43,416 nt of DNA from Polysphondylium violaceum (lineage: Eukaryota; Evosea; Eumycetozoa; Dictyosteliales; Dictyosteliaceae). A model generated the notes under the pieces. It did no database searches, was not told the DNA's origin, and was given only the letters and a program-made list of their open reading frames with translations. A program made the translations under genes and the position numbers. How positions within the stretch are numbered: position 1 is the stretch's first letter; each line of letters begins with the position of its first letter. The DNA lies in contig AJWJ01000157.1 in the NCBI GenBank assembly GCA_000277445.1, forward strand, positions 1 to 43,416, read 5' to 3'. This document shows, in pieces, positions 33,527 through 43,416 of the stretch.

Positions 33527-33608
33527 ATGTAGCTTTTGTTGATGTTGTTGTTGTAGTTTTAGAATTTGAAATATTAAAACTACTATTACTATTTTTAATA
33601 CTATTCAT
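32685..33608 (-). CDS. STN1-like telomere-capping OB-fold protein (CST complex subunit)
   Basis: Exons 33608-32879 and 32791-32685 join in phase 1 (87-nt intron, GTAAGT donor) to 278 residues. After a ~65-residue Thr/Ser-rich leader the protein follows human STN1 block by block. YMSKLIYFKLSIEDIKSK sits where STN1 has AKLYIRDILDMKES. DVYVLYKHIYVKNIETFGDL matches VFLYNGHPIKQVDVLGTV (first OB strands). LYFTLDNGYESIQVEY matches FYSYGVDDSTGVINCI. FVRVLGQIDAYDKKLRIKAT matches IRVRGSIRTYREEREIHAT. ERITDPNMEMF followed by LDREFY recalls the DPN-x-E element that closes STN1 OB folds in plants and fungi. STN1 binds single-stranded telomeric DNA with CTC1 and TEN1 and recruits polymerase alpha-primase. 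No C-terminal winged-helix domain is present, as in plant STN1. The alternative, an RPA32-type OB protein, fits less well at the DPN element. Confidence 0.78.
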
Positions 33609-33974
33609 TTAAATAATAACTCTATATGATATATACAAATATATATACATATATGTATATATTAGAAAATTAAAGACAATGATGATTTGAAGTGAAATGC
33701 AAAAAAAAATTAAAAAAAATGAAAAAATGAAAAAAATAGATTTATAAATTCGACTATTGCACAATTCTTAGAAAACTTTATTTATATATAAAACATTGAT
33801 GAGATAGAAATAAAAATAGATAAAAATATACATTCTATGAATTCTAATAAAAGTGATGATGATGATGATGATGATCATTATTTCGATGATTCAGTGTTTG
33901 TGTATAAAATATTGATTGATAGGATTGATTTTTGTTAAAAGAGCTTATTTTATAAAAAGAATTTTATTTATAAT
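33609..33974. other. Intergenic, STN1-like promoter and L13a 3' flank
   Basis: Short region with TATATATACATATATGTATATA-like alternation near 33635-33660 just upstream of the STN1-like start, A/T runs, and a GATGATGAT stretch near 33855. No gene is seen. Confidence 0.5.
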
Positions 33975-35092
33975 TTAGGCAGAGAATTTCTTGGCAGCTT
34001 GGGCTTTGTAAGCTTTGATTAAAGCGGCTTTACGGTAGAAAATGGCAGATCTTTGTTTTCTTTGGACTTCGAGTTTGGCAACAACAGTTCTGTATTTCCA
34101 ACCAACTTCAGAGGCTAAACGACCGAGAACAGTGTATTTTCTGGTTTGTTCTAATTTAACAACACGAAGGGCGGATGGGACAACAACTCTTTTAACTTTG
34201 TCGTATGGAGCTGGGACACCTTCGAAAACTTTCATGTTATCGAGAGCAGCTTGACCACGAGCGGTTTTGTGTGGTAACATACCTCTGACGGCTCTCCAGA
34301 AGATTTTGGATGGGGAACGAGCGTGACGGTGACCACGGGCGTGATTGGTGTTACAGGTGAGATTTAAGAAATCAGCCCATTTTAATTTGTTACGGTATAA
34401 TGGACCGCTGATGTTAAGTTCTTCACAACGAACAACAACGATTTCTTGGCCTGATAAAAGTTCTTTGGCAACTTTAGCAGCAAGACGACCAAGAAGGTGA
34501 CCCTTAGCATCAATTACGATAGTCTAGTTTTTTTAAAGAAAAAAAAAAAAAAAAAGTTAAATATTTTTTTCTCGCCATCGTATATCAAGTATCCCTTTTT
34601 TTAATGTGATGTAGGAGTGTGTGATTGATAGAGTGAGTGAAACAGATTAAACCAAGATGATTATAGTATTACTAAAACTAGAGTAGAAGTGATTGTAATG
34701 ATGATAACAATTAAATACACAGAGAGTCATAGCATTATTATTTTTTTTTTTCATCGGTTTTTTTTTTTTTTTTTCAAAAGTGATGAAACCGAGAAAGTAA
34801 AAAACAGATAACCAGCTAGACTAAATGATAAATCTAAATAGAGTGACCCATTTATATAAATTTACTGTATGTATTTTCAAATTCTAAATAATTCTTTAAA
34901 CAATAATAATAATAAAATAATAATAATCATCTTTATCAATCGTCATTGTCGTCAACTGTATTATTCATTGATTATTATCATCGTTTTGTTCTAAACTAAA
35001 TTAATTTAATCTATCTGTGGTGATATAGTAAGAGGTGAGAGGGATAAGTGAAAGTGTAGGGTGTGATATGTGTTATCTACCTTAGTAAACAT
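33975..35092 (-). CDS. rpl13a: 60S ribosomal protein uL13 (L13a)
   Basis: A 12-nt first exon (35092-35081, Met-Phe-Thr-Lys) is spliced over a 556-nt intron to 34523-33975, giving 186 residues. The joined start [19 protein letters not shown], then [15 protein letters not shown]-type sequence, [40 protein letters not shown] and a basic C-terminal helix are all diagnostic of uL13. It is a structural protein of the large subunit. Codon choice is visibly more C-ending and biased (GGT, AAG, CGT, ACC) than in its neighbours, as expected for a very highly expressed gene. The long intron near the 5' end is usual for ribosomal protein genes. I looked for C/D-box snoRNA boxes in it and saw none that were convincing. 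Confidence 0.96.
34525..35080 (-). other. Large first intron of the uL13 gene
   Basis: 556 bases, GTAGAT donor and CTAG acceptor, the longest intron flanking a very short exon here. It holds long T and A tracts and a small inverted repeat TCGGTTT (34754-34760) with AAACCGA (34786-34792). It may contain transcriptional control elements; no RNA gene is recognised. Confidence 0.7.
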
Positions 35093-35715
35093 TTTGCCTA
35101 TATGTATGATCCTGTGTAGGTGGCTGGAAGAAAAAAAAAAAAAAAGGGGGATGGGCGAATCTTGTCTGTGTAAAAAGTTTTCGAAAAAATCAAAAAAAAA
35201 ATTAAAAAAATCCTTCAAAAACTATTTTTTACGAAGCTTTATGTAAAAACAATGTATTTTTTTTGAAAAATTGAAAAATTAAAAAAAAAAATCTATAATA
35301 AGCATGACATTGTTCAATGGGTGTTTAATAAAAGATATTGATTACTTTTTTTTCAGTACCACAACTAAGTAATATAATCATACACCAGTTTTGATAGAAT
35401 TTATTGATCACATCTTGAAAGAAAGAGATACATCAATAATGTTGAGGTGGAGGCTGCTGGAAAAAGTGAATGCGGAGTTCAATTGAATATTATTTTGCAA
35501 ATTTGAATTGTTAACTATATGAATACCAACATTGACATTCATGTGTGCGCATGATAATGTCAGATGTGCAAAACGATAAATTAAATTCAGATCATTTTGA
35601 TCATCACAGAGGTGGGTGTTTGGTTTTTTTTTTTTATTTTTCAAAAAAATGATCAATTTCATTTTTGGCATTTATTTGATGGAGATCATTATTTATATTT
35701 ATTAATAAAAAGAGA
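35093..35715. promoter_or_regulatory. Divergent promoter of uL13 and the NERD1-like gene
   Basis: About 620 bases between diverging starts. A long T tract lies near 35340-35355 and A tracts near 35125-35145 and 35280-35290. An 87-codon open frame on the minus strand (35671-35408) crosses it but has no family resemblance and would sit in the promoter; it is not accepted as a gene. Confidence 0.5.
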
Positions 35716-38071
35716 ATGAGAAAAAGAGATTCAGGATTATTAGTGATTAGTATTGTTGTTATTTTATTATCATTATATAATCAAAATGATTTTAAAGCAA
35801 ACAATGGATTCACTATACCAATAGATACAAATAACTATGAAAATTCACATTATCCTCAATTCTTTGAACAATTACCACAACCAATAATCACTGATATTGA
35901 TGGTGATGGAAAGAATGGTATTATTATTATTATTATTATATTAGTACAATACTCAGCACTATTGTGTATGATGACTCATTGAATATATGATATTAATTCA
36001 ACAATCAATTTAGAAATTATATATGTTACAAATGATTATAAAATCAAAATATTAAATAGTATAGACAACTTTAATTTAGAGCAAACACCAAATAGTCCAA
36101 GACATGAAGCATCATTAAAAACAAAGGTTGGAGTTTCAATTGGTAGAAGACCAATCGCATTAAAAACAGGCTACACCAAACCATTTTCCTCAGGAGATTA
36201 TAATAGACAAGTTATTGTAGTTGTAACTGATGGATGGGCTATACTTTGTTTTGATTATAAATTAAATTTACTTTGGGAAAGTTTTGCAACTGATGAAGTT
36301 GAATCTGGTCATTATCATTCGTATGTAGATAGTATTATACAATACATTTGTATGTATGAATAGTAATAATAATAATAACAATATTAAATATCCCTACTAT
36401 AGAGAGATATCAATAACAGTTGTGCCAGTATCATTAATGGGTCAAGATGAAGGTTTAGTGGTGGTTGGAGGTAGATTAGAACCATTACCCAATTCTATAC
36501 ATAAACCACATTACAAGATACCATTGGCACCAAATGGTGAATCAAATAAAAATGATGAGGACAAAATTGATTTCTTATCAGAGGGAGACGATGACTATGA
36601 CAAGGTAAATCAAAAGACTGTTCATAAAGAAGAGGACAGTGAATTACACAAAGAGGAAGAGAGTCATTTCTCTTTTTATGCATTTGATGCAAAGACAGGA
36701 CTCAAAAGATGGAGTCATGAAGAAGAAGATTTTAAACCAGTAAATCCACATGAAAAAGAAGGCCATCGTGTAAATCAACATAGTTATAAACAACACATCT
36801 ACAATGAACTTGATCATTTGGGTGAGGTTGAATGGAAAGTATATAGAGATTCTATTTTATCGTCTCTTCCTCATACATGGTCATCAAATTTTGACACTCG
36901 TTTACAAGCGAGACATTTTGAAAAAAAGGTGACCTCAATTAAAGGTAAATCAGATAATACTGATCAGCAACAACAACAACAAAATACAGGTGGATGGAAA
37001 AGTGAGTTTGTTGGTCTCACCCCAACACAGGATATATTTACTCTTCTCACCTATCAACAACAAGACGATCTCATTGTCAAAGATCCAAATGTAATTGTTG
37101 TTCACAATAAAAATGGAATAGAGGTAGTTCAAATTCATAGTGGAAGAACAGTGTGTAGATTAGTAATGGACAGTACAGATTTCCATAGAAATAGTGACCA
37201 TTTCATCGTGTATCTCGACGTTAACCAAGATGGTGTATTGGATCAAATTCATTCTATTGCAGGAAATGTACCTGCCCTCAATAATTTTAAAGACACTGAC
37301 AAGAAAAAAAAGAACAGTGGTAGCTGTGTAGCATTGGCAATGGCTGGTGTCCCCCCCAGAGATTATTTATTCATGAGATCCATTTGTGGATTTTCATCAG
37401 GACTTGATATTGATCCCATTCACATAAACACTGGTAATCATAAAGATCCACACTACTTTCAAACAGCACCACCAACATTTATTCAAAATCCAATCACAAA
37501 GAAATTGGACACCATCTTTTTTGTAAACACTGGTAAAATAAGCAGTGTTCAAGCAAATGGTAAACAAAATTGGAAAGTCACAACAGAGTCTACATGGAAA
37601 AGACACATTGAACCACACACATTCCCTTCCATTCAAGTCATTTCTATGGTGTCAAATTCAAATTATTACACTCAACAACAACAACAACAAAAACAACAAT
37701 ATATATTGGCAATCGGTGGTGAGTCAATGACAGTATTGGATGATCAAGGTAATATTGTTATTGAAAAATCATTTGAAGAAAAAGCCGAAAAGAATCCAGT
37801 GATGGGACCACCTGTGATTGGTGATTTAAATAATGATGGCTACAATGATTTCTTGATTCCAACTTTGTTTGGTTATAAAGTCTATCTCACCGAAAAGACA
37901 TCATACACCGGCTCTTCATCTTCACTCTTGTTACCATTAATTGGTTTTATAGTTTTGGTGTCTTTATTGTTTTTATTAATTACTACAAATCAATCAAAAT
38001 CATCATCATTTAACTCAAATGATCTAAGATCAAAGTTTAATTTAAATACAAAAAAAAGATCAACCGATTAA
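35716..38071 (+). CDS. NERD1-like FG-GAP repeat membrane protein
   Basis: Exons 35716-35917, 36014-36320 and 36403-38071 (phases 1 and 2) give 725 residues. It starts MRKRDSGLLVISIVVILLSL, a signal anchor that matches the plant NERD1 (At3g51050) start MRKRD plus hydrophobic stretch. FG-GAP/Ca-binding-like loops follow: ITDIDGDGKN then EIIYVTND, DVNQDGVLDQIHSIAGN, and IGDLNNDGYNDFLIPTLFG. Shared blocks with the plant protein include QVIVVVTDGWAILCFDY (plant QVVVVVTSGWSVLCFDH), EISITVVPVSL and GLVVVGGRLEP. A C-terminal span (LLLPLIGFIVLVSLLFLLI) ends in a short basic tail. The layout implies a luminal beta-propeller held by one or two membrane segments, in the secretory pathway. Plant NERD1 acts in Golgi/exocytosis-linked cell expansion; the function here is inferred only. 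Gln- and Glu-rich insertions are species-specific. Confidence 0.8.
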
Positions 38072-38194
38072 TATATATTAATAAATCTTGATTTATTTAA
38101 ACATTTTTAGATATAGTAATTGTTATTTTATTAATAATCAAAATATATGGAAACTAAAATTACAAATTTTAATATACTCTCAACAATATCAACT

Positions 38195-39949
38195 TTATAA
38201 TTTAGCACCACCCGAACGATTCTCTCTTTGTAATACGGCTTGATAACAGGCTGGAGTTAAAAAGTCAATAAATTGAGGAGAAACAATGAGATCATTAAAG
38301 ATTCTAGTTGCGGTTCTCAAGGAACTAGAGTTTTGATGAAGTTGTGAAAGTTTTGATACCTCTTCATTGAATACTCTGCTATAATATCCCATATCAATAA
38401 CGTTTCCATTTGGTAACTTGGCGCCATGTTTAATCCATTGCCAAATTTGAGATCTAGAAATTTCAGCTGTGGCAGCATCTTCCATCAAATTGTGGATGGG
38501 TACGCAACCATTGCCTTCAACCCAAGCTCTGAGATACTCAATACCAACGACAATGTTGCTTCTAACACCTTCATCGGTAATGTCACCTGGAGCAACTGCT
38601 GGGGCTTGGAGGAGTGCGTCTTCAACGGCAGAGTAGTTTGGGGTGGGTGGAATAAAGTGAATTTGATTTGGAGTTTTCATATTGAGATTAAATTGTTCCA
38701 TAGCGATTGGAATTAATGCTGGATGGGCAACCCATGTACCATCGTGGCCTGCTTTGACCTCTCTAAGTTTATCAAGTCTAACCTTCTCCATAGCGGCATC
38801 GTTGGCTTGTTTATTGTTTTTAATTGGAATTTGTGCAGCCATGCCACCCATTGCGTGAACACCTCTTTTGTGACAAGTGTAAATCAAAAGCTTGACATAG
38901 GCATCCATAAATGGGCTAGTCATTGTAACTTTGGCTCTATCTGGTAAAACGAATTTTGGATAGTTTTGGAATTTTTTGATAAAACTAAAAATATAATCCC
39001 ATCTACCACAATTTAAACCAGCTGAATGATCTTTTAATTCATATAAAATTTCATCTAGATATTTATAAATACTATTAATAAATACTCCTACCACTACTAT
39101 TTAATAATATACATTACCCATTTCAAATGAAGCTAAAATAGTTTCAATTAAAACAGTTGCTTTAATAGTTCCAATTGGAATACCTAAATAATGTTGACTG
39201 AAAACAAAAACATCCTATATAAATGTATTTGTTGTTGGAATTAATATAAATGTTTTTCATTTGATAATAAATCTGATATACATTACATTCCAAAGTCTAG
39301 CCTCTAAATGGCTTTCTAATTTTGGTAAATAAAAATAAGGAGAAGAGCCTCTATTCTTTAAAATTTGATGATTGTGGAATAAATAGACACCAAAGTCAAA
39401 CAATGAACCAGACATTGGTAAACCATCAACATAGAGATGTTCTTCATCCAAATGCCAACCTCTTGGTCTAACAAAAAGAACAGCTACCTCTTTGTTTAAT
39501 GAATATTGTTTACCATCTGGTGAAGTAAATGAAATGGTTCTCTTGTTTGCGTCAATCATATTGATTTGACCATGAATAGAGTTGAACCAACTTGGACAAT
39601 TGGCATCTTCAAAATCAGCCATAAATACACGAGCGCCACTGTTGAGAGCATTGATAACCATCTTTCTTTCGGGTGGACCAGTAATTTCAACACGTCTATC
39701 TTGAATTTCACTTGGTACAGGCAAGCATTTCCAAGATGATTCTCTGATACGAGTTCCGAGATTTGAAAACTCTGGAGTGATACCTCTGTTGATATTAATT
39801 TGTACTTCTTGTCTCTTTTGCAAGAGATTTCTACGAATTGCTCCAAATCTTCTTTCCAATTCTCCCAAAAAGGTTAATACCTCTGGAGTTAAAATATATC
39901 TAGTATGTTGATCTACAACACCTCTAATTTCAATTCCTCTTAAATTCAT
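38195..39949 (-). CDS. Malate synthase, peroxisomal/glyoxysomal type
   Basis: Exons 39949-39287, 39214-39118 and 39054-38195 (phases 0 and 1) give 539 residues, the standard length for malate synthase A. It condenses glyoxylate and acetyl-CoA to malate in the glyoxylate cycle. The diagnostic signature [20 protein letters not shown] is complete. The N-terminal [12 protein letters not shown] and [13 protein letters not shown], the exon-2 segment [19 protein letters not shown], and the C-terminal [18 protein letters not shown] with the catalytic aspartate are all there. The protein ends in AKL, an acceptable PTS1, so import into peroxisomes is expected. Exon 2 is only 97 nt. Isocitrate lyase, its pathway partner, is not in the window. 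Confidence 0.96.
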
Positions 39950-40944
39950 TGTACTTTTTATCTGTTGATTTTATCTATCTATGTGTTTTTTGTATATGTG
40001 ATAAAAAAATTCAGATTCCTGCAATATTTGAAGTGATGAAAACAAAATTTCGCAACTATGAACAAAATTGAAAAACAGTAAAAAAAAAAAAGAATGAAAA
40101 AAAAAAAATAAAAATCTGTTGGATTATTAAAAAAAGAAATAATATCACTCATTTTAAAATTTATTTGTTTATTTTTCAATTTGTAATAGGAACACATAAA
40201 TTTATTTACTAATATTTATAGTAAATAGGGTGAATGGGGGTGATGTGATTTTTTATTTTACGAGTTTTGGTGTGGTGAATGTGTTGGATTGGAACTTATT
40301 GCTATAAACAATTGTCAATACAGTGTGGGTTATAGTAATAATTGAAATAGATAAATTATAAATGTGGAAAGAGACAGACGTTTATAGTATGTGGGTGAGC
40401 TGGTTTCCTCAATGACAACTTTCTTTATGTATAAGGATTGAGAAAAAAAAATAAAAAAAATAAAAAAAAAAAGTAATCACCAACAACACTGTAGATTTAA
40501 CAGTTTGTACACATGCGCTTAAAAGGAGCACAGTTCATTTATTTTCTGAATATGAATAGATCTGATGAATTTGAATTTACATTGGCTTGATAAAGCATCT
40601 GAAAAGAAAGATTCATGATTTAATAAAGAAGGGGGTGGAGAGGGTTAGTAAAGAAGAAAACATCAGATATAACACCCAGATCCCTCTCAGGGAAGTCAGG
40701 GGAGATGATAAATGTTTCAAAATATATTGATGGGCCTATATATATATGAATGAGGCGAGCCAGATATGAGATAAAAGGTGTTTTGTGGGGAGATTTGTAT
40801 GAGATTGTATTTCACACGTGACTCTGTGTGTAGGCTTCGCCCATTTTTGTCAATTTTCATCTTTTCTGAATCCCCCAAAAAAAAATTAAAAGGCAACAAA
40901 AAATCTTTGAGCTTTCCACTCGCGCCAATCAAAACACCCAACAA
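39950..40944. other. Intergenic, malate synthase promoter and PSMD9 3' flank
   Basis: About 1 kb. It contains A runs (40081-40115, 40442-40472), a block near 40672-40700 with CCCT/AGGG repeats able to fold on itself, and CACAC/GTGTG arms around 40814-40831. No open frame of note and no RNA family is recognised. Confidence 0.5.
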
Positions 40945-41663
40945 TTAGAAATGGAAGTAGTTGTGCTGTGGTAGATACAAACAAACAAAAAAATAGCAAC
41001 AACAATAATCACTTTTGTGATGATGATGATATTAAAAAAATCTTGAGATACATACCCTATAAGACCTTGACCATTCCATTTTTTGGGAATTAAAATTGTT
41101 GTCATTTTTTCATTATCTCTGTAGAATTTAATGGTGATTGGTTTATCTTCGCTGTTACGAACAATGGATGCAATTGCTTGGAGATATGAGATTGAGGAAT
41201 CTAATGAATAAATTGGGCCAACAGATCCAAACTGATAAATTTTATCACCACTCTTTAAACCTGCCTTTTCTGATGGTGATCCCGGTGAAATCAAATCTAA
41301 ATAAACAAATTCTACCTCTTTTTTAACCTCTTCTTTATGTGTAGATATTATAGAATCTTGAGTGATATCCATATCATTATCATTGTTATGATTATTCTTA
41401 TTATTATTATTATTATTATTTACATTGGTATTATTATTACTATTTGATTGTTGAGTAGTATTATTATTAGTAATCGGAGGACGAGCAATTGGATTTGATT
41501 TTGATTGTGAATGAAGAATTTCCAAATTTTGTTCAATAGTTTTCATTAATTTCTTATAATCATATTGAATACATGAAATTCTATTTCTGGCTTTCTTTAC
41601 CTCAATAATAAGTTCAAGGTGGGGTGACTATAGTTAAAAATATATTTACTACTATTAATATTA

Positions 41664-41726
<63 letters not shown>

Positions 41727-42374
41727 TAAATTAATTAATTATTGTAAATTAATTATTATTATAATATAATCTCATGTGGTGACACTGTTAAAAAGACTTT
41801 TACACTCATTTTAAATAAAATGAGAGCGGAATAGAATGCGCACGCGGGCGATGTCAAAGAGATTGTAGCGTGTGCACAGAGATATCGGTAGTGGACAAAC
41901 ACACAGCAGTACCACACACAATCATAATAAAAAAAAGAAAAAAAAAATCACACTTTTTTTTAGGATTGAGATATGAATCACAATCAAGCAAACGAAATTC
42001 ATAAATACGAACAAGTCAATGAAAACATTGTGATTGTATAGAGAACACTACTATCACAATATCTGATAGAGTGTGAATGTGTATCTCTGTATTGTGAATC
42101 ATTTATGATAATATCCACGACTAATGCAAAGACCAAAACATAATACATTAAACCAGCACACACAAAATAAAACAAACACACAATGTGGATCACATGTTCA
42201 ACATACAGGGTATCCTTCAGAATCAACAAAAGATCCATGTAATCCAAAAGTTGATCCCTCACCGGTTGTAAGGAATTTAGTTAATGATTCAAGCTCTCGC
42301 TCCAAACTAGTTCTTTCCTTTATCAATTGCTGAACTGATTCAACCGTGATAATCGTGTTATTTGATTCTGCCAT
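40945..42374 (-). CDS. 26S proteasome assembly chaperone PSMD9 (p27/Nas2)
   Basis: Exon 1 42374-42207 and exon 2 from 41627 join in phase 0 over a 579-nt intron. The N-terminal helical part reads [19 protein letters not shown] then [10 protein letters not shown], and across the splice [24 protein letters not shown]9 has the same order (DCEGYP...VRTARHNIICLQND). After an Asn-rich linker comes the PDZ domain: [27 protein letters not shown], and [14 protein letters not shown], matching VPTRWAGKGLLG. Nas2/p27 escorts the Rpt5 ATPase during assembly of the 19S base. The 3' end is ambiguous. Splicing TAT|GTATCT to the AG before 40960 gives a short tail ending at 40945, close to relatives in length. 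Splicing GG|GTATGT, or reading straight through, ends at 40929. Confidence 0.88.
41664..41727. repeat. (ATT)~21 microsatellite
   Basis: Uninterrupted ATT triplets by direct reading, inside the PSMD9 intron. It is a likely length-polymorphic marker. Confidence 0.95.
41805..41900 (+). ncRNA. Candidate GC-rich structured element in the PSMD9 intron
   Basis: CTCATTTT/AAAATGAG (41805-41812 with 41817-41824) forms an 8-bp hairpin with a 4-base loop. It is followed by TGCGCACGC (41837-41845) pairing with GCGTGTGCA (41868-41876) as nine pairs including one G-U if read as plus-strand RNA. On the minus strand the same spot is a mismatch, which favours a plus-strand (antisense) RNA. No family is recognised. 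Confidence 0.3.
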
Positions 42375-43416
42375 ATGTTTTTGTTTGAATAATGTAAAAG
42401 TCAGGGGTCAAATGATTTCTAAATTAAAAAAAAATTCAAATTCATAAAAAAAAAAAAATTAAAAAACAAAAAAATAATAATAATAAGAGAGTCTCATATG
42501 ATATAATTGATACACCCCTCCTCTATCATTCCTAATTAATATAATTTTTTAATTATTAATCTATGATTAAACAATGTTTCTAAAAAAAACAAATTTTATG
42601 AGATTTTAAAGTATAATAATTAATGTGAAAAGAAAACAACACAAAAAGATTGAAAAAATCCCGTCTCTCACTTATGGACATTCAAGTTGGTGCCCAATAT
42701 TCTCACTGGAAATAGAAAAAAAGATCAAAAATACAATGTGATCAAAAAAAATAAGAACAGATTAACATCTAAAAAAAACCTATGAAATCTTTCAACAACG
42801 TGTGATTTGATTATTTATATTAAAAATCTTTTCATCTCACCCAAAAGATCACATACCCACATTTATGTGCCACCCTTTTTTTCTGAATTTTAGATTTTTC
42901 ACAAAAAATAGTTAAAAAAACTTTGTTGGCCCAAGTCCCCTATATATGATGCGAGCTAGGTCAAATTTTTGAAAAATTTCAAAAATGATAAAAAAAATAG
43001 TTTTTAGAAATCCCCCATCACTCGATTCGTTTATGTGGTTTGATCTCCATATATAAAAGAAATATTTTCGGGTGCAATAAATAAGGACCATATCTCATAG
43101 TAAGAAAATCTCCCTTTTACCACATTCATTTACCTTTTCCATACCATGGAGAAAATGATTGTGAACACAGCATACCAATAAAAAATATAGCACCACCAAA
43201 CTTTTGGTCCATTTTGATTTGCTTACTCCATCCACCACCCCCTTCTTTGAGACAGTTTGTGAGGTGGAGTCAGTGTTGAGGATGGGTGCAAAGAAATAGT
43301 TTTATTTTAATTTTTTATGAAGAAAAAAATAATAAAAAAAAAAAGAAAAAAATAATCAAAGAGGAAATCTTGGGCTGTTTATTTATACGCCAATTGAAAG
43401 ATTTTCAAATACAAAT
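42375..43416. other. Right-edge region, PSMD9 upstream flank
   Basis: A/T runs dominate 42420-42660. The stretch 42668-43212 may hold a small two-exon minus-strand gene (listed separately). Beyond 43213 there is a GC-richer block (43225-43290) with no open frame I can support. Confidence 0.4.
42668..43212 (-). CDS. Possible small membrane protein (two exons), unknown
   Basis: ATG at 43212 in good context (CAAAATGG) opens MDQKFGGAIFFIGMLCSQSF and continues SPWYGK to a donor at 43133 (GGTAAATG), exon 43212-43134. The first acceptor that keeps the frame sensibly is TTTCCAG before 42705; it adds VRILGTNLNVHK and a stop at 42668, for 38 residues. The hydrophobic stretch GGAIFFIGMLC suggests one membrane segment. 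The 428-nt intron is long and the second exon tiny, so the model is tentative. Without splicing the frame stops four codons after the donor. I do not recognise the product. Confidence 0.3.

Larger units (their letters stand above)
41628..42206 (-). other. Large PSMD9 intron with (ATT)n array and GC-rich island
   Basis: 579 bases, GTATGT donor and TATAG acceptor. It combines an (ATT) array (41664-41727), an A/T-rich hairpin (41805-41824) and a conspicuously GC-rich stretch (41822-41900) that differs from every other intron here. Confidence 0.8.

Noticed and set aside
34525-35080. C/D-box snoRNA in the uL13 intron
   Set aside because: CGATGA-like C boxes occur on the transcribed strand, but no CTGA D box with flanking stem was found at proper distance.
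35408-35671. 87-codon minus-strand open frame in the uL13/NERD1-like promoter
   Set aside because: It has no recognisable domain, starts inside an A/T run and occupies the shared promoter; possible but unsupported.
1-43416. tRNA, rRNA, snRNA genes and CRISPR arrays
   Set aside because: No B-box-like GGTTCGAnTCC, no U1/U2/U6 core sequences and no spaced direct repeats were seen on reading both strands.
1-43416. Retroelements or DNA transposons typical of dictyostelids
   Set aside because: No reverse transcriptase, integrase, tyrosine recombinase or transposase motifs and no terminal repeats were found.

Overview
The window looks like nuclear DNA of a dictyostelid social amoeba. The sequence is very AT-rich, intergenic DNA is full of A/T homopolymers, introns are short (about 70-120 nt) and AT-rich with GTAAGT/GTATGT donors and TAG/CAG acceptors, and the proteins carry runs of Asn, Thr, Ser, His and Gln. 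I cannot name the species. I see no rRNA, no tRNA and no recognisable transposon or virus-derived element.

Layout, left to right: a PNUTS-like PP1 regulatory subunit (+, 5' end missing); a SulP/STAS anion transporter that splicing appears to fuse to a new N-terminal region (-); a NIFK/Nop15-like RRM protein (-); a predicted membrane ARM-repeat protein, probably organellar (+); N-myristoyltransferase (-); riboflavin kinase (+); a bacterial-type crotonase (+); a small heat-shock protein (-); an HPS3-like BLOC-2 subunit (+); a tiny two-exon gene with a faint glutamine-synthetase flavour (-); a DCAF4/WDR21-like WD40 protein (+); a cytochrome P450 (-); a P4-ATPase lipid flippase (-); an STN1-like telomere OB-fold protein (-); ribosomal protein uL13/L13a (-); a NERD1-like FG-GAP membrane protein (+); malate synthase with a peroxisomal tail (-); the proteasome chaperone PSMD9/p27 (-); and a possible small membrane protein (-).

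The genes are mostly single-copy housekeeping functions: RNA polymerase II/PP1 control, ribosome biogenesis, lipid modification, flavin and fatty-acid/glyoxylate metabolism, endolysosomal trafficking, membrane lipid asymmetry, proteasome assembly and telomere protection. They share no pathway and are not an operon; neighbouring divergent pairs share 0.3-0.6 kb promoters.

The gene models here were built by joining exons by hand: reading frame, intron phase and family resemblance had to agree. The items most worth a second look are the STN1-like protein (dictyostelid telomere capping is poorly understood), the SulP fusion, six peptide repeats in the PNUTS tail that stay the same while their codons vary, a GC-rich hairpin inside the PSMD9 intron, two intergenic structured elements followed by T runs, and stop-free introns of 3n length in NMT and PSMD9.
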